Source: an uncultured Paracoccaceae bacterium
GTDB lineage: Bacteria > Pseudomonadota > Alphaproteobacteria > Rhodobacterales > Rhodobacteraceae
Direction: 5' to 3'
Length of the DNA stretch: 64,000 nt
Assembly (NCBI GenBank): GCA_947500055.1
Contig: CANMQO010000007.1
Coordinates: 1-64,000 of the forward strand
In this document: positions 42,790-54,313 of the stretch, one piece after another
Layout of the letters: every line of letters starts with the position of its first letter
Position numbering within the stretch: the stretch's first letter is position 1
Position numbers and translations under genes: made by a program
The notes under the pieces: model-generated
Database searches by the model: none
The model's input: the letters and a program-made list of their open reading frames with translations, nothing else
What the model was told of the DNA's origin: nothing

Positions 42790-43686
42790 TCAAGGAAGGT
42801 CGCAACTGGCCTCCTTTACGATCTCGCTCACCTTTGTCAGATGGTCCGCCAATGGGTTGCTTTTGCGCCAGATCATTCCGACCGTCCGCGTTGGGGCAGG
42901 TGCGTCAAACCGCGCAACGGAGACCTGTGCCGCGCTGGTTTCGACCCTGACAGCCATATCGGGGATCAATGTGACACCAATGCCCGCGCCGACCATCTGA
43001 ACCAGCGTCGATAGGGCGCTGCCGTCCAGGCCATCGCGCGGCAGGCCGGATCGCAGGTTGCAAAATGCGAGGGCCTGGTCCCGAAAGCAGTGCCCTTCCT
43101 CTAGCAGCAGTAACCGCATCTCGCGCAGTGTTTCGGCGTTGGGAACCGGCTTTTCCGCGTCTTCGGCGGGTCGGATCAACACGAACTCTTCGTGAAACAG
43201 CGGGACTTCGGTAAATGCCGGTTCTGAAACGGGCAGGGCGACGATGGCGGTGTCAATCTTGCCTTCGGCCAGCTCAACAAGAAGGCGCGGCGTCAGCGTT
43301 TCACGAATTTGAAGATCGAGGTCTGGAAAGGCATAGGTAAGATGCCCAATGATCTTTGGAAGCAGGTAAGGCGCGATTGTGGGGATGATTCCCAGTCGCA
43401 GCCGCCCGGACATGACATCACCAGTGGCGCGGGCGAGCGTTCCAAGCTCCTCCACGGCGCGCAGAATATCGCGAACACGCCGTGAAAATTCCTCACCAAA
43501 GCCGGTAAGTTGAACGGTGCGGGCTTGCCGTTCAAACAGCTTGGTGCCCAGTATTTGTTCGAGTTCCTTGATCTGCATCGACAATGCCGGTTGAGAGATC
43601 GCGCAGACTTCAGCGGCCCGCCCGAAATGCTGTTGTCGTGCCACCGCTTCAAAATAACGCAGTTGTTTCAGGGTCAATCCGTTCAT
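42790..43686 (-). CDS. oxyR: Hydrogen-peroxide-sensing LysR regulator OxyR
   Basis: A 298-residue LysR-family regulator. The N-terminal helix-turn-helix reads LKQLRYFEAVARQQHFGRAA and ISQPALSMQIKELEQILGTK. The redox centre is seen in LLEEGHCFRDQALAFCNLRS, with two cysteines nine residues apart, as in Cys199 and Cys208 of E. coli OxyR. It is divergent from katG, the typical target, across a 136-bp promoter region. Confidence 0.95.
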   Translation of the reverse strand: MNGLTLKQLRYFEAVARQQHFGRAAEVCAISQPALSMQIKELEQILGTKLFERQARTVQLTGFGEEFSRRVRDILRAVEELGTLARATGDVMSGRLRLGIIPTIAPYLLPKIIGHLTYAFPDLDLQIRETLTPRLLVELAEGKIDTAIVALPVSEPAFTEVPLFHEEFVLIRPAEDAEKPVPNAETLREMRLLLLEEGHCFRDQALAFCNLRSGLPRDGLDGSALSTLVQMVGAGIGVTLIPDMAVRVETSAAQVSVARFDAPAPTRTVGMIWRKSNPLADHLTKVSEIVKEASCDLP

Positions 43687-46018
<2,332 letters not shown>

Positions 46019-46040
46019 TCAGCATAGATGCACAAGAAAA

Positions 46041-46071
46041 TGCCCGGTCAGTTTTGACCGGGCATTTTTTT
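46041..46071. terminator. Rho-independent terminator after katG
   Basis: A 10-bp stem TGCCCGGTCA/TGACCGGGCA with a GTTT loop (46041-46064) is followed by seven T residues. An A-rich run on the left (ACAAGAAAA) lets it also act, more weakly, for the convergent minus-strand gene. Confidence 0.92.
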
Positions 46072-46085
46072 GTCTCACTACGATC

Positions 46086-46346
46086 TTAACCTTCGAGCGA
46101 TGCAAGTCGCTTTTTCAGGTTCGTCTTTTCTTCGCGCAATGCTGCAAGGGCGGTGCGTTCATTGGCCAGCTCAATGCGGCTTTGTTCAAGGTTGCTCCGC
46201 CAAAAATCAACTTCCGAACTGAGCGAGTTCAGGGCTTTTTTCGACGATCCTTCAAACCGCCAAATGACCCAGCCGAGCAATAACCCTGCCGCGAATGTGC
46301 AGAGCATGAAGGCAAATAGTTGAAGCAAAAGTGGTGACATCATCAT
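46086..46346 (-). CDS. Small membrane-anchored coiled-coil protein
   Basis: An 86-residue protein with one membrane segment (LLLQLFAFMLCTFAAGLLLG, residues about 5-24) followed by a polar helix with heptad character (SSEVDFWRSNLEQSRIELAN, LREEKTNLKKRLASLEG). I chose the first Met of the MMM run (46344-46346), which has GTAGGA a few bases upstream. It sits 4 bases downstream of the OmpA-type gene on the same strand, and both have an N-terminal anchor plus coiled coil, so they may interact. Family not recognised. Confidence 0.72.
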   Translation of the reverse strand: MMMSPLLLQLFAFMLCTFAAGLLLGWVIWRFEGSSKKALNSLSSEVDFWRSNLEQSRIELANERTALAALREEKTNLKKRLASLEG

Positions 46347-46350
46347 GATC

Positions 46351-48042
46351 CTACTCGGTTTGTTCCGCATTCACGGTATCGTCTTCAGTTCCAGCGGCTT
46401 CGTCTTCCTCAGATTGGGGAATCTTCCACTCGAAGGTGATCCGACGATTAAGCGCACGCCCTTGGTTGGTGTCGTTTGTCGCAATAGGGCGCGCCTCGCC
46501 ATAACCAACGGCCACCATGGTCTCCGATGGGATACCATTTTCCGCCATAAAATCCAAAACAGCCTGCGCGCGCGTTTCACTTAGCGCCTGATTGCTGGAT
46601 TCGCCTCCAAGGCTGTCGGTATGCCCGCCGATCTCAATCAGGAGATCGTCACTTTGGCAGCCGATCGCAAGATCGCGCAGACGCTCCAGCGTCACGGCGG
46701 ATTCATCATCGATTGTCGCGGTCCCTGTGCTGAAGTTGATCTGGGCGTTTTCCAGAATATCGTTGGCACGTGCCAGACAGATTTCGGCCCGTTCGGCTGG
46801 AGCCGTCGGCAGTTCATCCAATCCAAGGCGCAGGGTGCTTATTGTGATGGATTGCTCCACCACGAGTTGCCTGAGTGCTGCGAGATCGGTTTCCAGTGCT
46901 GCGACCGCTTCATCGGCGACAGGGGCGGTTGCATTTTCGGCCTGCGACGCTTCAAGTTCTGCAATTGTTGCATCACGTGCCGACACAGCCTCTGTGAGCT
47001 CGGTAATTTGAGTTTGCAGGGCAGGGGCTTCGGCAAGCTGCTCCTCCAGGTTGGCAATTGTCTGGTCGCGCGTTGCGATACCCTCTTCAAGCGCGGCGAC
47101 ATCTGCGTTGTCCTGTGCTTGTGATGCAGCTGCTTCAGCTTGGGTTTCAAGGGCTGCAATTGATGCGTCACGATCAGCCAAGGTTGCCGTAAGCGTTGCA
47201 ATTTGCGCCTCGAGCGCTGCTTGCGCATCCTGAGTCTCGGAGGTTTCCGCCAGGTCCGCAATTGTTGCATCCCGCTCGGCGATCGTGGCTGCCAGTGCCT
47301 CGATATCCTCAGCTTGCTTGGCGGACTGTCCGGCAAGATCGTCAAGGGTCTGATCGCGATCACTAAGTGCTGCTGTAAGCGTCGCGACATCGGCGGTCAG
47401 CTGCTCGATCGATGCGTCACGCGCGGCGATTTCGGCTTGCAACCCTTCGGATTGATCATCGGTCGTGTTGGCATTTGCCGCAGATGCGTTCAGCCCCGCT
47501 TCAAGCTCGGCGATGCGGGTGGTGGCGCTGTCCGCTTCGGCCCTCAGGCTCGCAAGCTGTTCCGTCATCATTGTCAGTTCAGCCGTTTTTGCCGAAAGAT
47601 CTTCGTTAAGGGCCGCAATAGTGCTGTCACCCTCGGCGATACGGGTTTCACGCTCGGCCAATTGGGCGTTCAGTTCGCTGATCTCTGCCGAGGTCGCTTC
47701 GCCGTCTTGGGATTGCTCTGCCAATGACGTGTTCGCTGCTTCAAGCTCACTGCCCAGTTCTTCCAACTGTGTGATCAGCCCATCACGTTCCGTGGAAAGC
47801 GAAAGGATCGTGTCAGACAATGTGTCAATGTCGGATTGTCGCTGGCGATCAGTTTCTTCCAGCTGCGCAATCTGTGCGTTCAGATCCGTCTGGACCTCCA
47901 GCAACTGTGCATCATACGCCGCTTGTGCATCCGCGACCAGGGCGGTCGTTGCTGTGTCGTCATTTGATGTCACGACGCGCGACGCAACGAAGAATGTCAG
48001 CGCCGTAAATCCTAGTACTGCCGCAATGAGCAATGCTCTCAT
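46351..48042 (-). CDS. OmpA-family protein with long coiled coil
   Basis: A 563-residue envelope protein. An N-terminal membrane anchor (RALLIAAVLGFTALTFFVAS, residues 2-21) is followed by about 380 residues of predicted coiled coil with recurring units such as AARDASIEQLT, AERDATIADLA, ADRDASIAALE and SARDATIAELE. The C-terminal OmpA domain (about 420-545) has IEIGGHTDSLGGESSNQALS, with the peptidoglycan-binding Asp and Arg in place, and a final NQGRALNRRITFEW. It therefore likely spans from membrane to peptidoglycan. The frame opens 53 codons upstream, but AAGGA precedes ATG 48042 and the anchor begins there. Confidence 0.86.
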   Translation of the reverse strand: MRALLIAAVLGFTALTFFVASRVVTSNDDTATTALVADAQAAYDAQLLEVQTDLNAQIAQLEETDRQRQSDIDTLSDTILSLSTERDGLITQLEELGSELEAANTSLAEQSQDGEATSAEISELNAQLAERETRIAEGDSTIAALNEDLSAKTAELTMMTEQLASLRAEADSATTRIAELEAGLNASAANANTTDDQSEGLQAEIAARDASIEQLTADVATLTAALSDRDQTLDDLAGQSAKQAEDIEALAATIAERDATIADLAETSETQDAQAALEAQIATLTATLADRDASIAALETQAEAAASQAQDNADVAALEEGIATRDQTIANLEEQLAEAPALQTQITELTEAVSARDATIAELEASQAENATAPVADEAVAALETDLAALRQLVVEQSITISTLRLGLDELPTAPAERAEICLARANDILENAQINFSTGTATIDDESAVTLERLRDLAIGCQSDDLLIEIGGHTDSLGGESSNQALSETRAQAVLDFMAENGIPSETMVAVGYGEARPIATNDTNQGRALNRRITFEWKIPQSEEDEAAGTEDDTVNAEQTE

Positions 48043-48065
48043 AAGTGTTTTCCTTGTAAACCTGC

Positions 48066-48120
48066 CTCTGTTGAGACAGAGCCATATGTCGTCGAATTTC
48101 GCAACCTTAGTTGCGAAATT
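48066..48120 (-). promoter_or_regulatory. Two hairpins in the leader of the OmpA-type gene
   Basis: CTCTGT-TGAG-ACAGAG (48066-48081) and an 11-bp perfect stem AATTTCGCAAC-CTTA-GTTGCGAAATT (48095-48120) lie 24-78 bases before the start codon. Neither has a U-run. They could be mRNA-stability or translation elements in the 5' untranslated region, or operators. Confidence 0.5.
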
Positions 48121-48340
48121 GGTCCAATTTTGGGCGATCAGTGGCAAAATCCGAAACGCCTGCGACATGCGACCCTTTGCACTGCCTGTCACCGAAAGCA
48201 TTGATTAAGCTCTTTCGCGAAACGCTTTAGAGGGACGGTTTTGTGTTCGCCGTGCGGAGTTGGGTCGTTTTGGGTTCAGAGGCGCTTAGCCAACGATTTG
48301 TCGTAGTCACCAGCGAGGTGCAGTGAGCGGTGCCTTCGGC
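48121..48340. other. Spacer upstream of the OmpA-type gene
   Basis: About 220 bases with no supported gene; it should contain the promoter of the minus-strand OmpA operon. Confidence 0.35.
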
Positions 48341-48631
48341 CTACACTTTCGCAAGGGCGAGCTTGAACTTTGTAGTGATTGCTTTGCCAACGTCCAAGCC
48401 AAGCGGCGTCAGGATATGCTCTGCCTCCGCGACGATCCTGTTTTTGTGGCTGGGACGTTTTTCGATGAGACCAAGCCGTCGGAATGCCGTTTTTTTCCGG
48501 TTTCCAATCTCGACAGTGACGGCCTGTTCGCCAGTCCCGATGTGTCGGCAGTTATAGGCATGTGCAATAATGTGTTTGTCGCGCTTGCCGCTCAGTTGAG
48601 CAATGATCAGATTGATGTCGTGGTCGTTCAT
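48341..48631 (-). CDS. Small hypothetical protein, possibly winged-helix
   Basis: A 96-residue open frame on the minus strand, beginning MNDHDINLIIAQLSGKRDKH, with TVEIGNRKKTAFRRLGLIEK and VAEAEHILTPLGLDVGKAI later on. The helix-then-basic-wing rhythm and the LTPLG ending recall small winged-helix domains, but I cannot name a family. A plus-strand frame of 142 codons overlaps it (48323-48751) and looks less protein-like. The start overlaps the end of another minus frame by ATGA, which may be accidental. Treat as tentative. Confidence 0.4.
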   Translation of the reverse strand: MNDHDINLIIAQLSGKRDKHIIAHAYNCRHIGTGEQAVTVEIGNRKKTAFRRLGLIEKRPSHKNRIVAEAEHILTPLGLDVGKAITTKFKLALAKV

Positions 48632-48889
48632 GATGTGACTAAAACCCTGGCCGTCTCATGCCAAGTTACAGCACAACGAGCGCCGCGGTTCAGGGGGAAG
48701 AATTCGGAGAAATGGTCAGATTTGATGCTTTGGCGCCATGAGGGTGTGTAAGCGGACGATAGGAAGTCGTTGTCGAGCCAATAAATCGATGTTCGGCGTA
48801 TGCGATACCAATGTCGGCTACCACGATATGTCCGATTGCGCGGAATCCGGCAGGTTTGGGCGATCAAGTATCTGATTTATCGTGAAAAA

Positions 48890-48965
48890 TGGTGCCCCCA
48901 CACGGACTCGAACCGCGGACCTACTGATTACAAATCAGTTGCTCTACCAGCTGAGCTATAGGGGC
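48890..48965 (-). tRNA. tRNA-Thr (anticodon TGT)
   Basis: On the minus strand the acceptor pair GCCCCTA/TGGGGGC (one G-T-type wobble), the D arm AGCTCAGCTGGTAGAGC, the anticodon stem ACTGA/TCAGT around loop TTTGTAA, and a T arm are complete, with CCA encoded. The anticodon is TGT. Confidence 0.94.
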
Positions 48966-49114
48966 ACTGCGCCGCGATTTAGCACCGCCTAATTGGCTTG
49001 GCAACCTCGTGTGCAAGATTTTTTTGACTTTAAGAGACTTGCATCAAGACGAGCCGACGTCAGCGACTTACGCCTGAAGTTTGGCGGTACGAAGCGGCAT
49101 GATAAAGGGGGGGG

Positions 49115-49687
49115 TTATCCCCGCCAACTGCGGACAGGACCGCAATCCATATGCACGAAATTGGAACCGGCATAGCGCCCGACACCGCCTGCCCGGCAGG
49201 CGAGGGCCGCATTGGCCATTTGTGTTGTATTTCGGCCGCTCAGGCGAAGATCGGCAGCCTGGCCCAGCATATGCAGTGAGTTGCGGGCGACACCACGGGA
49301 GCGGCTACGCAACATGGCGTTGGTCTGTGGCGATCTGTAACCGGACAAAAGCAGATAGGGTTCATCGGTATCCATCAGGTTAAGCGATGCAGACATGATG
49401 TCGATAGTGCGTCGATCCATCTGGATCGCTTCGCCAGAGCGCCAGTCTCGCATGAACAGATTAATTTCCCGAATGGCTTCCGGTATATACTCACCTTCGA
49501 TCCAATAGACCGTTTCGATCCGTTCACCAGTCCGCCCCGAATACATTGCGATGCGGCGGATGTCGCCCGCGCGCCCGCGCAAAAAACCTGCTGCATTTGC
49601 GTAAGTCGGGGCTGCGGCAACTGCTGTTGCTGCAAAAGCTCCAAGAAGTCCGCGCCGGGTCATGCCCGGTGAAGTCATTTTCGTCAT
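49115..49687 (-). CDS. DUF882/YcbK-type peptidase M15A family protein, Tat-exported
   Basis: A 190-residue exported protein. The N terminus contains MTRRGLLGAFAATAVAAAP, a twin-arginine signal with an Ala-rich end. The mature domain has LLSGYRSPQTNAMLR and SLHMLGQAADLRLSG, the zinc-binding His/Asp arrangement of YcbK-type DD-carboxypeptidase-like proteins, and NFVHMDCGPVRSW with a further His. ATG 49687 (MTKMTSPGM) is my choice; ATG 49714 is an alternative nine codons earlier. The gene is divergent from an L,D-transpeptidase. E. coli has the same pairing (ycbK next to ldtD/ycbB). Confidence 0.9.
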   Translation of the reverse strand: MTKMTSPGMTRRGLLGAFAATAVAAAPTYANAAGFLRGRAGDIRRIAMYSGRTGERIETVYWIEGEYIPEAIREINLFMRDWRSGEAIQMDRRTIDIMSASLNLMDTDEPYLLLSGYRSPQTNAMLRSRSRGVARNSLHMLGQAADLRLSGRNTTQMANAALACRAGGVGRYAGSNFVHMDCGPVRSWRG

Positions 49688-49718
49688 GTCAGTAGCGCCT
49701 GTCCCGTCGCCCATTATT

Positions 49719-49770
49719 CCGCTTTATAGCGGTTTTTCACCTCATGCCCCCAGATGATGGGCATTTTATT
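49719..49770 (+). terminator. Two terminator-like hairpins on the plus strand, without a plus-strand gene before them
   Basis: CCGCT-TTAT-AGCGG followed by TTTTT lies at 49719-49737, and ATGCCC/GGGCAT with an 9-base loop followed by TTTTATT at 49744-49770. Both have plus-strand U-tracts. The gene to their left is on the minus strand, so they would stop transcription antisense to it. Confidence 0.55.
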
Positions 49771-50029
49771 GCACAGATCGATTCGATCACCAAGTCCTGT
49801 TTACCGCAGTCTTGGTTAATACTGCCCAAATCGGCGAGATTTTGCGTAGATGACGATGAGCCCCGATTTGGATTTGACGCGCAACGGCGGCAGGAAAGCA
49901 ACACAGCGCAACAGTCGCGGCCTGTCGCCGAATTGTGAATAGACTTGGTAAAGGTAAGGATATTGATACTCTGCTTACTGCCGTCGCTACGCTAAGCTAG
50001 CGCAAATTTTGTTGAGGGGATGAGAGTTT
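49771..50029. other. Upstream region of the L,D-transpeptidase gene
   Basis: About 260 bases with no supported gene. It should contain the plus-strand promoter. A 64-codon frame from 49744 is not protein-like. Confidence 0.4.
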
Positions 50030-51643
50030 ATGCACGTTCGCCGCATACATATATTCGGTTTGGTTCTACGTTTTATGGCGGTGCTGCTTGCTGCCTCCGC
50101 GTTTATCGCGACTGCGCCTCAGGCGCGAGCACAGGTCACTGCGTTCAGTCAGGCATTGGCACAGGCATCGGCCAGGGATGATGATCTGGTTGCGTTTTAT
50201 CGCGCCCGGAACTTTGAAGGGATCTGGACCGGCAACGGCGACCGCGCCCGTCGCAATGCGTTGCTTGCCGCATTTACATCTGCCGGGGATCACGGTCTGC
50301 CGGCGGATCGCTACAATCCCGATGCATTGTTGGCCAAGTTGCAAGCGGCCAGCACGCCGACCGCCCAAGGGCAGTTGGAATATGAAATCAGCCGGCTGTT
50401 CCTGCAATATGCTCGCGATGTTCAAACTGGCGTTCTTGTCCCGTCCCGCATTGATAGTGGCATCCGTCGGCAGGTTCCTTACCGGTCCCGTCTGGCGACC
50501 ATGCAGGCATTTGCGCAGTCCAATCCAGCTGGATTTCTGCGTTCATTGCCTCCTGCATCGCCAGAATATACGCGCCTGATGCGCGAAAAGCTGGCGATGG
50601 AGCGGGTGCTGGCCGATGGTGGCTGGGGCGCAACGGTGAACGCTCGCAAACTTGAGCCCGGCGATTCCGGGGCAGGGGTCGTCGCCTTGCGCAACCGGCT
50701 GATTGCGTTGGGATTCTTACGCCGTACCAATGTGCAGATCTACGATGAAACGATAACCAATGCGGTGCAGCGGTTCCAGCAAGCCCATGGGCTGGCCATT
50801 GATGGGACGGCCGGACCGGGGACGTTGAATGAACTCAACGTTTCACCCGAGCGGCGCCTGCAATCAATCATCGTGGCAATGGAGCGGGAGCGCTGGATCA
50901 ACCGCCCACGCGGTGAGCGTCATATCTGGGTGAACCTGACGGATTTTACCGCGAAGATCATCGACAATGATGTCGTTACCTTTTCGACCCGGTCCGTCAT
51001 TGGTGCCCGGCAAGAAGATCGCGAAAGCCCCGAGTTTTCGGATGTGATGGAATTCATGGTGATCAACCCAAGCTGGTATGTTCCACGCTCAATCATCACG
51101 AAAGAATATCTGCCGCAGCTTCAACGCAACCGAAATGCCGTTGGTGAACTGCTTTTGACAGATAGTCGTGGTCGTACCGTTAATCGTGGATCGGTCGATT
51201 TCTCGCAATATAATGCGTCGAATTTCCCCTTCTCCATGCGGCAACCGCCGAGCCGAGGTAACGCGCTGGGGCTGGTCAAGTTCATGTTTCCCAACCGCTA
51301 CAATATCTATCTGCACGACACGCCATCAAAGAGCCTGTTTGGTCGCGAAACGCGCGCCTTCAGCCATGGATGTATTCGCTTGAACGATCCGTTTGACTTT
51401 GCTTATGCGCTTTTGGCCAAGCAGGTTGGCAATCCCGAAGAGTACTTTCAGTCGCGTTTGCGCACAGGTCGTGAGCAGCGTGTCGATCTGACGGATCCTG
51501 TGCCGGTGCACCTGGTGTATCGGACAGCCTTCACGCAGGCAGATGGCCGGATGCAATATCGCCGTGACGTCTATGGCCGTGACGGCAGGATTTGGAATGC
51601 CCTTGCGCGTGAAGGGGTGGCGGTTCGCGCGGTTCGCGGCTAA
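50030..51643 (+). CDS. L,D-transpeptidase (YcbB/LdtD type)
   Basis: A 537-residue periplasmic enzyme that makes 3-3 crosslinks in peptidoglycan. A signal peptide ([20 protein letters not shown], residues about 12-31) ends at ARAQ. A peptidoglycan-binding domain follows ([20 protein letters not shown] to [11 protein letters not shown], about 210-275). The YkuD catalytic domain ends in [19 protein letters not shown], with the nucleophile Cys in HGCIRL. The scaffold domain before the PG-binding repeat ([20 protein letters not shown]) fits the YcbB architecture. It is divergent from the YcbK-type gene and 32 bp before lpxD. Confidence 0.93.
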   Translation: MHVRRIHIFGLVLRFMAVLLAASAFIATAPQARAQVTAFSQALAQASARDDDLVAFYRARNFEGIWTGNGDRARRNALLAAFTSAGDHGLPADRYNPDALLAKLQAASTPTAQGQLEYEISRLFLQYARDVQTGVLVPSRIDSGIRRQVPYRSRLATMQAFAQSNPAGFLRSLPPASPEYTRLMREKLAMERVLADGGWGATVNARKLEPGDSGAGVVALRNRLIALGFLRRTNVQIYDETITNAVQRFQQAHGLAIDGTAGPGTLNELNVSPERRLQSIIVAMERERWINRPRGERHIWVNLTDFTAKIIDNDVVTFSTRSVIGARQEDRESPEFSDVMEFMVINPSWYVPRSIITKEYLPQLQRNRNAVGELLLTDSRGRTVNRGSVDFSQYNASNFPFSMRQPPSRGNALGLVKFMFPNRYNIYLHDTPSKSLFGRETRAFSHGCIRLNDPFDFAYALLAKQVGNPEEYFQSRLRTGREQRVDLTDPVPVHLVYRTAFTQADGRMQYRRDVYGRDGRIWNALAREGVAVRAVRG

Positions 51644-51675
51644 ATCTACTCCCGGAACGCTTTCCCGGGGGCAGC

Positions 51676-52737
51676 ATGGCACATTCCATTCAGGACATCG
51701 CAACGGTGCTGGGCGCGCAAGCGTTTGGCGCCGTTGATCTTTTGGTGAATGGCGCGGCTGAGCCGGGCTCTGCAAGACCTGATGAGCTTGCGTTGGCGAT
51801 GACACCGTCTTATGGGCCTGCCTTGAAAGCCGGGCAGGCGCAGGCGGCTGTTGTCTGGCCCGATGCGGATTGGCAGGCATTGGGCTTGAAGGCTGCAATT
51901 ATTGCCCCGCGCGCTCGGTTGGCGATGGCCGGGCTTACGCAGTTGCTGGACCGTCCTTTGGCAGGCAGCGGGATTGCCTCTCAGGCGCTGATCGATGCAA
52001 CGGCGACCTTGGCAGAGAATGTCGCTATCGGTGCGTTTTCCGTAATTGCTGGCAACGTCACCATTGGGCCAAATACCTGGGTCGCTGATCACGTCAGTAT
52101 AGCAGAGGGTGTTCAGATTGGCGCGGATTGCATTATTCATGCGGGCGTTCGGCTGCAACGGGGCACTGTTGTTGGGGATCGGGTGATTTTGCAACCAAAC
52201 GTCGCCATTGGCGGTGATGGCTTTTCATTTGTCACGTCAGAACCATCGAATGTGGAACTGGCCCGTGAAAGCCTGGGTGATGCGCCGATGATCGCACCGG
52301 CTGATCCGAAATGGCATCGCATTCACTCGTTGGGCGGGGTCGAGATCGGCGATGATGTTGAGATCGGTGCCAACTCAACCGTCGATGCGGGAACCATCCG
52401 CCCAACGCGAGTGGGACAAGGAACCAAGATCGATAACCTGGTGCAAGTGGGGCATAACGTTGTGATCGGTGATCACTGCCTGCTTTGCGCGCAGGCTGGT
52501 GTGGCCGGGTCGACTATTGTCGGTGATCGGGTTGTGGTCGGTGGCAAGGCCGGGATCGCGGACAACCTGACTGTGGGGAACGATGTGGTGTTGGGCGGCG
52601 GATCCGTTGTGTTGTCAAACGTGCCCAATGGGCGTGTGATGATGGGCTATCCCGCGACCAAGATGCAGACCCATATCGAAAGCTACAAAGCCCTACGGCG
52701 CCTGCCCCGTCTTTTGCGCGGCCTCAACAAGCGTTAG
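51676..52737 (+). CDS. lpxD: UDP-3-O-acylglucosamine N-acyltransferase
   Basis: A 353-residue left-handed beta-helix enzyme, third step of lipid A synthesis. The N-terminal uridine-binding domain (about 1-110) is followed by hexapeptide repeats ([39 protein letters not shown]), with the catalytic His in [17 protein letters not shown]. The C-terminal helix ends in [17 protein letters not shown]. The ATG has GGGGGCAGC before it. The usual lpxA and fabZ neighbours are absent; an ACP and a ketosynthase gene follow instead. Confidence 0.95.
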   Translation: MAHSIQDIATVLGAQAFGAVDLLVNGAAEPGSARPDELALAMTPSYGPALKAGQAQAAVVWPDADWQALGLKAAIIAPRARLAMAGLTQLLDRPLAGSGIASQALIDATATLAENVAIGAFSVIAGNVTIGPNTWVADHVSIAEGVQIGADCIIHAGVRLQRGTVVGDRVILQPNVAIGGDGFSFVTSEPSNVELARESLGDAPMIAPADPKWHRIHSLGGVEIGDDVEIGANSTVDAGTIRPTRVGQGTKIDNLVQVGHNVVIGDHCLLCAQAGVAGSTIVGDRVVVGGKAGIADNLTVGNDVVLGGGSVVLSNVPNGRVMMGYPATKMQTHIESYKALRRLPRLLRGLNKR

Positions 52738-52803
52738 GAGACTGTTTCAAACGGCGTACAGAGTGATTATGTCCCCTTGCAACAATATGGACGTTCAAAA
52801 AAG

Positions 52804-53064
52804 ATGAGCACACAGGAACAGGTTATTTCCATCATTGCTGAACAGGCAATGCTGGACACAAGCGATGTTAAGCCAGAGGACACGCTGGAACATCTGGGGG
52901 TGGACAGTCTTGGCCTCGTCGAGGCGATTTTTGCGATCGAAGAGGCATTCGATATCACGGTTCCATTCAATGCCAATGATCCGAGCGAGACTGATTTTGA
53001 CATCTCATCAGTCGCCGCCATTGTCGCGGCTGTCGAAAAGTTGAAAGCCGAGCAGAGTAAGTAA
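52804..53064 (+). CDS. Acyl carrier protein
   Basis: An 86-residue ACP with the phosphopantetheine site in LEHLGVDSLGLVEAIFAIEE (Ser of DSL near residue 41). It is longer and more diverged than housekeeping AcpP, and it is paired with its own ketosynthase directly downstream with no gap. ATG 52804 follows a purine-rich site; the frame is open nine codons further up. The location after lpxD suggests a specialised acyl chain, perhaps for lipid A or another envelope lipid, but that is inference. Confidence 0.9.
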   Translation: MSTQEQVISIIAEQAMLDTSDVKPEDTLEHLGVDSLGLVEAIFAIEEAFDITVPFNANDPSETDFDISSVAAIVAAVEKLKAEQSK

Positions 53065-54273
53065 ATGAACCGTGTTGTCATAACGGGCGCAGGTACGATC
53101 AATCCCCTCGGGACTGACGTCCCGTCGACATTTGCTGCAATGCAAGATGGGCGCTGCGGTATCGGGCCATTGGAAATTGCTGATTCCGACCGCCTTTCGA
53201 TCCGGATCGGTGGGCAGATCAAGGGCTACGATGAAGCGCAGCATTTCAACCGCCAGCAGATTGCCCTTTATGACCGCTTTACCCAGTTTACGTTGCTTGC
53301 TGCCCGCGAGGCGATTGGCCAATCGGGTCTGTCATTCACGGGACCGCTTGCCGATCAATCCGGCGTCGTTCTGGGAACCTCGGGCGGTGGTCTGAATACG
53401 CAGGATGAGAACTACCGGGCTGTATATGAGGAGGGGAAGAACCGGGTTCATCCCTTTATTGTGCCCAAGCTGATGAATAATGCGGCTGCCAGCCATGTCT
53501 CTATTGAATGGAATTTGCGTGGGCCGTCCTTTACCGTTGCGACTGCCTGTGCATCGTCAAATCATGCAATGGGTCAGGCGTTCAACATGATCCGCTGTGG
53601 TATGGCCAAGGTCATGGTCACGGGCGGATCGGAAGCGATGTTGTGCTTTGGCGGCATCAAGGCTTGGGAGGGCCTGCGGGTGATGTCCAAGGACGCATGC
53701 CGCCCGTTTTCAGCCACCCGCAATGGCATGGTTCAGGGCGAGGGAGCGGGCGTTTTTGTGTTCGAAGATTATGAACATGCCAGGGCCCGTGGTGCGGATA
53801 TCCTGTGCGAGGTCATTGGCTTTGCCATGTCCTCTGATGCGTCAGATATTGTGACCCCATCAAAACAGGGGGCGGCCCGCGCTATTGCGGGGGCCCTGAA
53901 GGATGCCCGGATAGCCAAGGAAGAGGTGTGCTACATCAATGCCCACGGCACTGGAACGGCCGCCAATGACAAGACGGAATGCGCCGCCGTCGCAGACGTG
54001 TTTGGTGCACATGCAGACAGTTTGATGATGTCATCGACCAAATCGATGCATGGTCACCTGATTGGGGGTACCGGCGCGGTTGAGCTGCTGGCCTGCATCA
54101 TGGCGTTGCGTGACCGAATCGTCGCCCCGACGATCGGTTACGAGGAACCTGATCCGGAATGCGCAATTGATGTTGTGCCAAATGTTGCGCGCGACGCTCA
54201 GGTCGATGTCGCACTGTCCAACGCGTTTGCCTTTGGGGGGTTGAACGCCGTCTTGGCCCTGCGCAAACACTGA
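53065..54273 (+). CDS. Beta-ketoacyl-ACP synthase (KAS I/II type)
   Basis: A 402-residue condensing enzyme of the FabF/FabB type. The nucleophile Cys lies in TVATACASSNHAMGQAFN (residues about 153-170), the first His in YINAHGTGTAANDKTE, and the second in STKSMHGHLIGGTGAVELLA, so the Cys-His-His triad is intact. It starts immediately after the ACP stop (TAA ATG), so the two are a dedicated pair. It is likely not the housekeeping FabF, which normally sits with fabD/fabG. A weak hairpin follows at 54275-54297. Confidence 0.92.
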   Translation: MNRVVITGAGTINPLGTDVPSTFAAMQDGRCGIGPLEIADSDRLSIRIGGQIKGYDEAQHFNRQQIALYDRFTQFTLLAAREAIGQSGLSFTGPLADQSGVVLGTSGGGLNTQDENYRAVYEEGKNRVHPFIVPKLMNNAAASHVSIEWNLRGPSFTVATACASSNHAMGQAFNMIRCGMAKVMVTGGSEAMLCFGGIKAWEGLRVMSKDACRPFSATRNGMVQGEGAGVFVFEDYEHARARGADILCEVIGFAMSSDASDIVTPSKQGAARAIAGALKDARIAKEEVCYINAHGTGTAANDKTECAAVADVFGAHADSLMMSSTKSMHGHLIGGTGAVELLACIMALRDRIVAPTIGYEEPDPECAIDVVPNVARDAQVDVALSNAFAFGGLNAVLALRKH

Positions 54274-54274
54274 A

Positions 54275-54297
54275 ATCCCCGCGAATTTCGCAGGGAT
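54275..54297. terminator. Hairpin between convergent genes after the ketosynthase
   Basis: ATCCC-c-GCGA-ATT-TCGC-a-GGGAT forms a stem of nine pairs with one mismatch, directly after the ketosynthase stop. There is no U-run, so termination would be weak. Confidence 0.45.
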
Positions 54298-54313
54298 CCG
54301 GTTATGCGTTATC

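Noticed and set aside
48628..48867. 79-codon minus-strand frame overlapping the small hypothetical gene by ATGA
   Set aside because: Composition is not protein-like (Arg/Trp/Tyr-rich, no domain), and the overlap alone is weak evidence.
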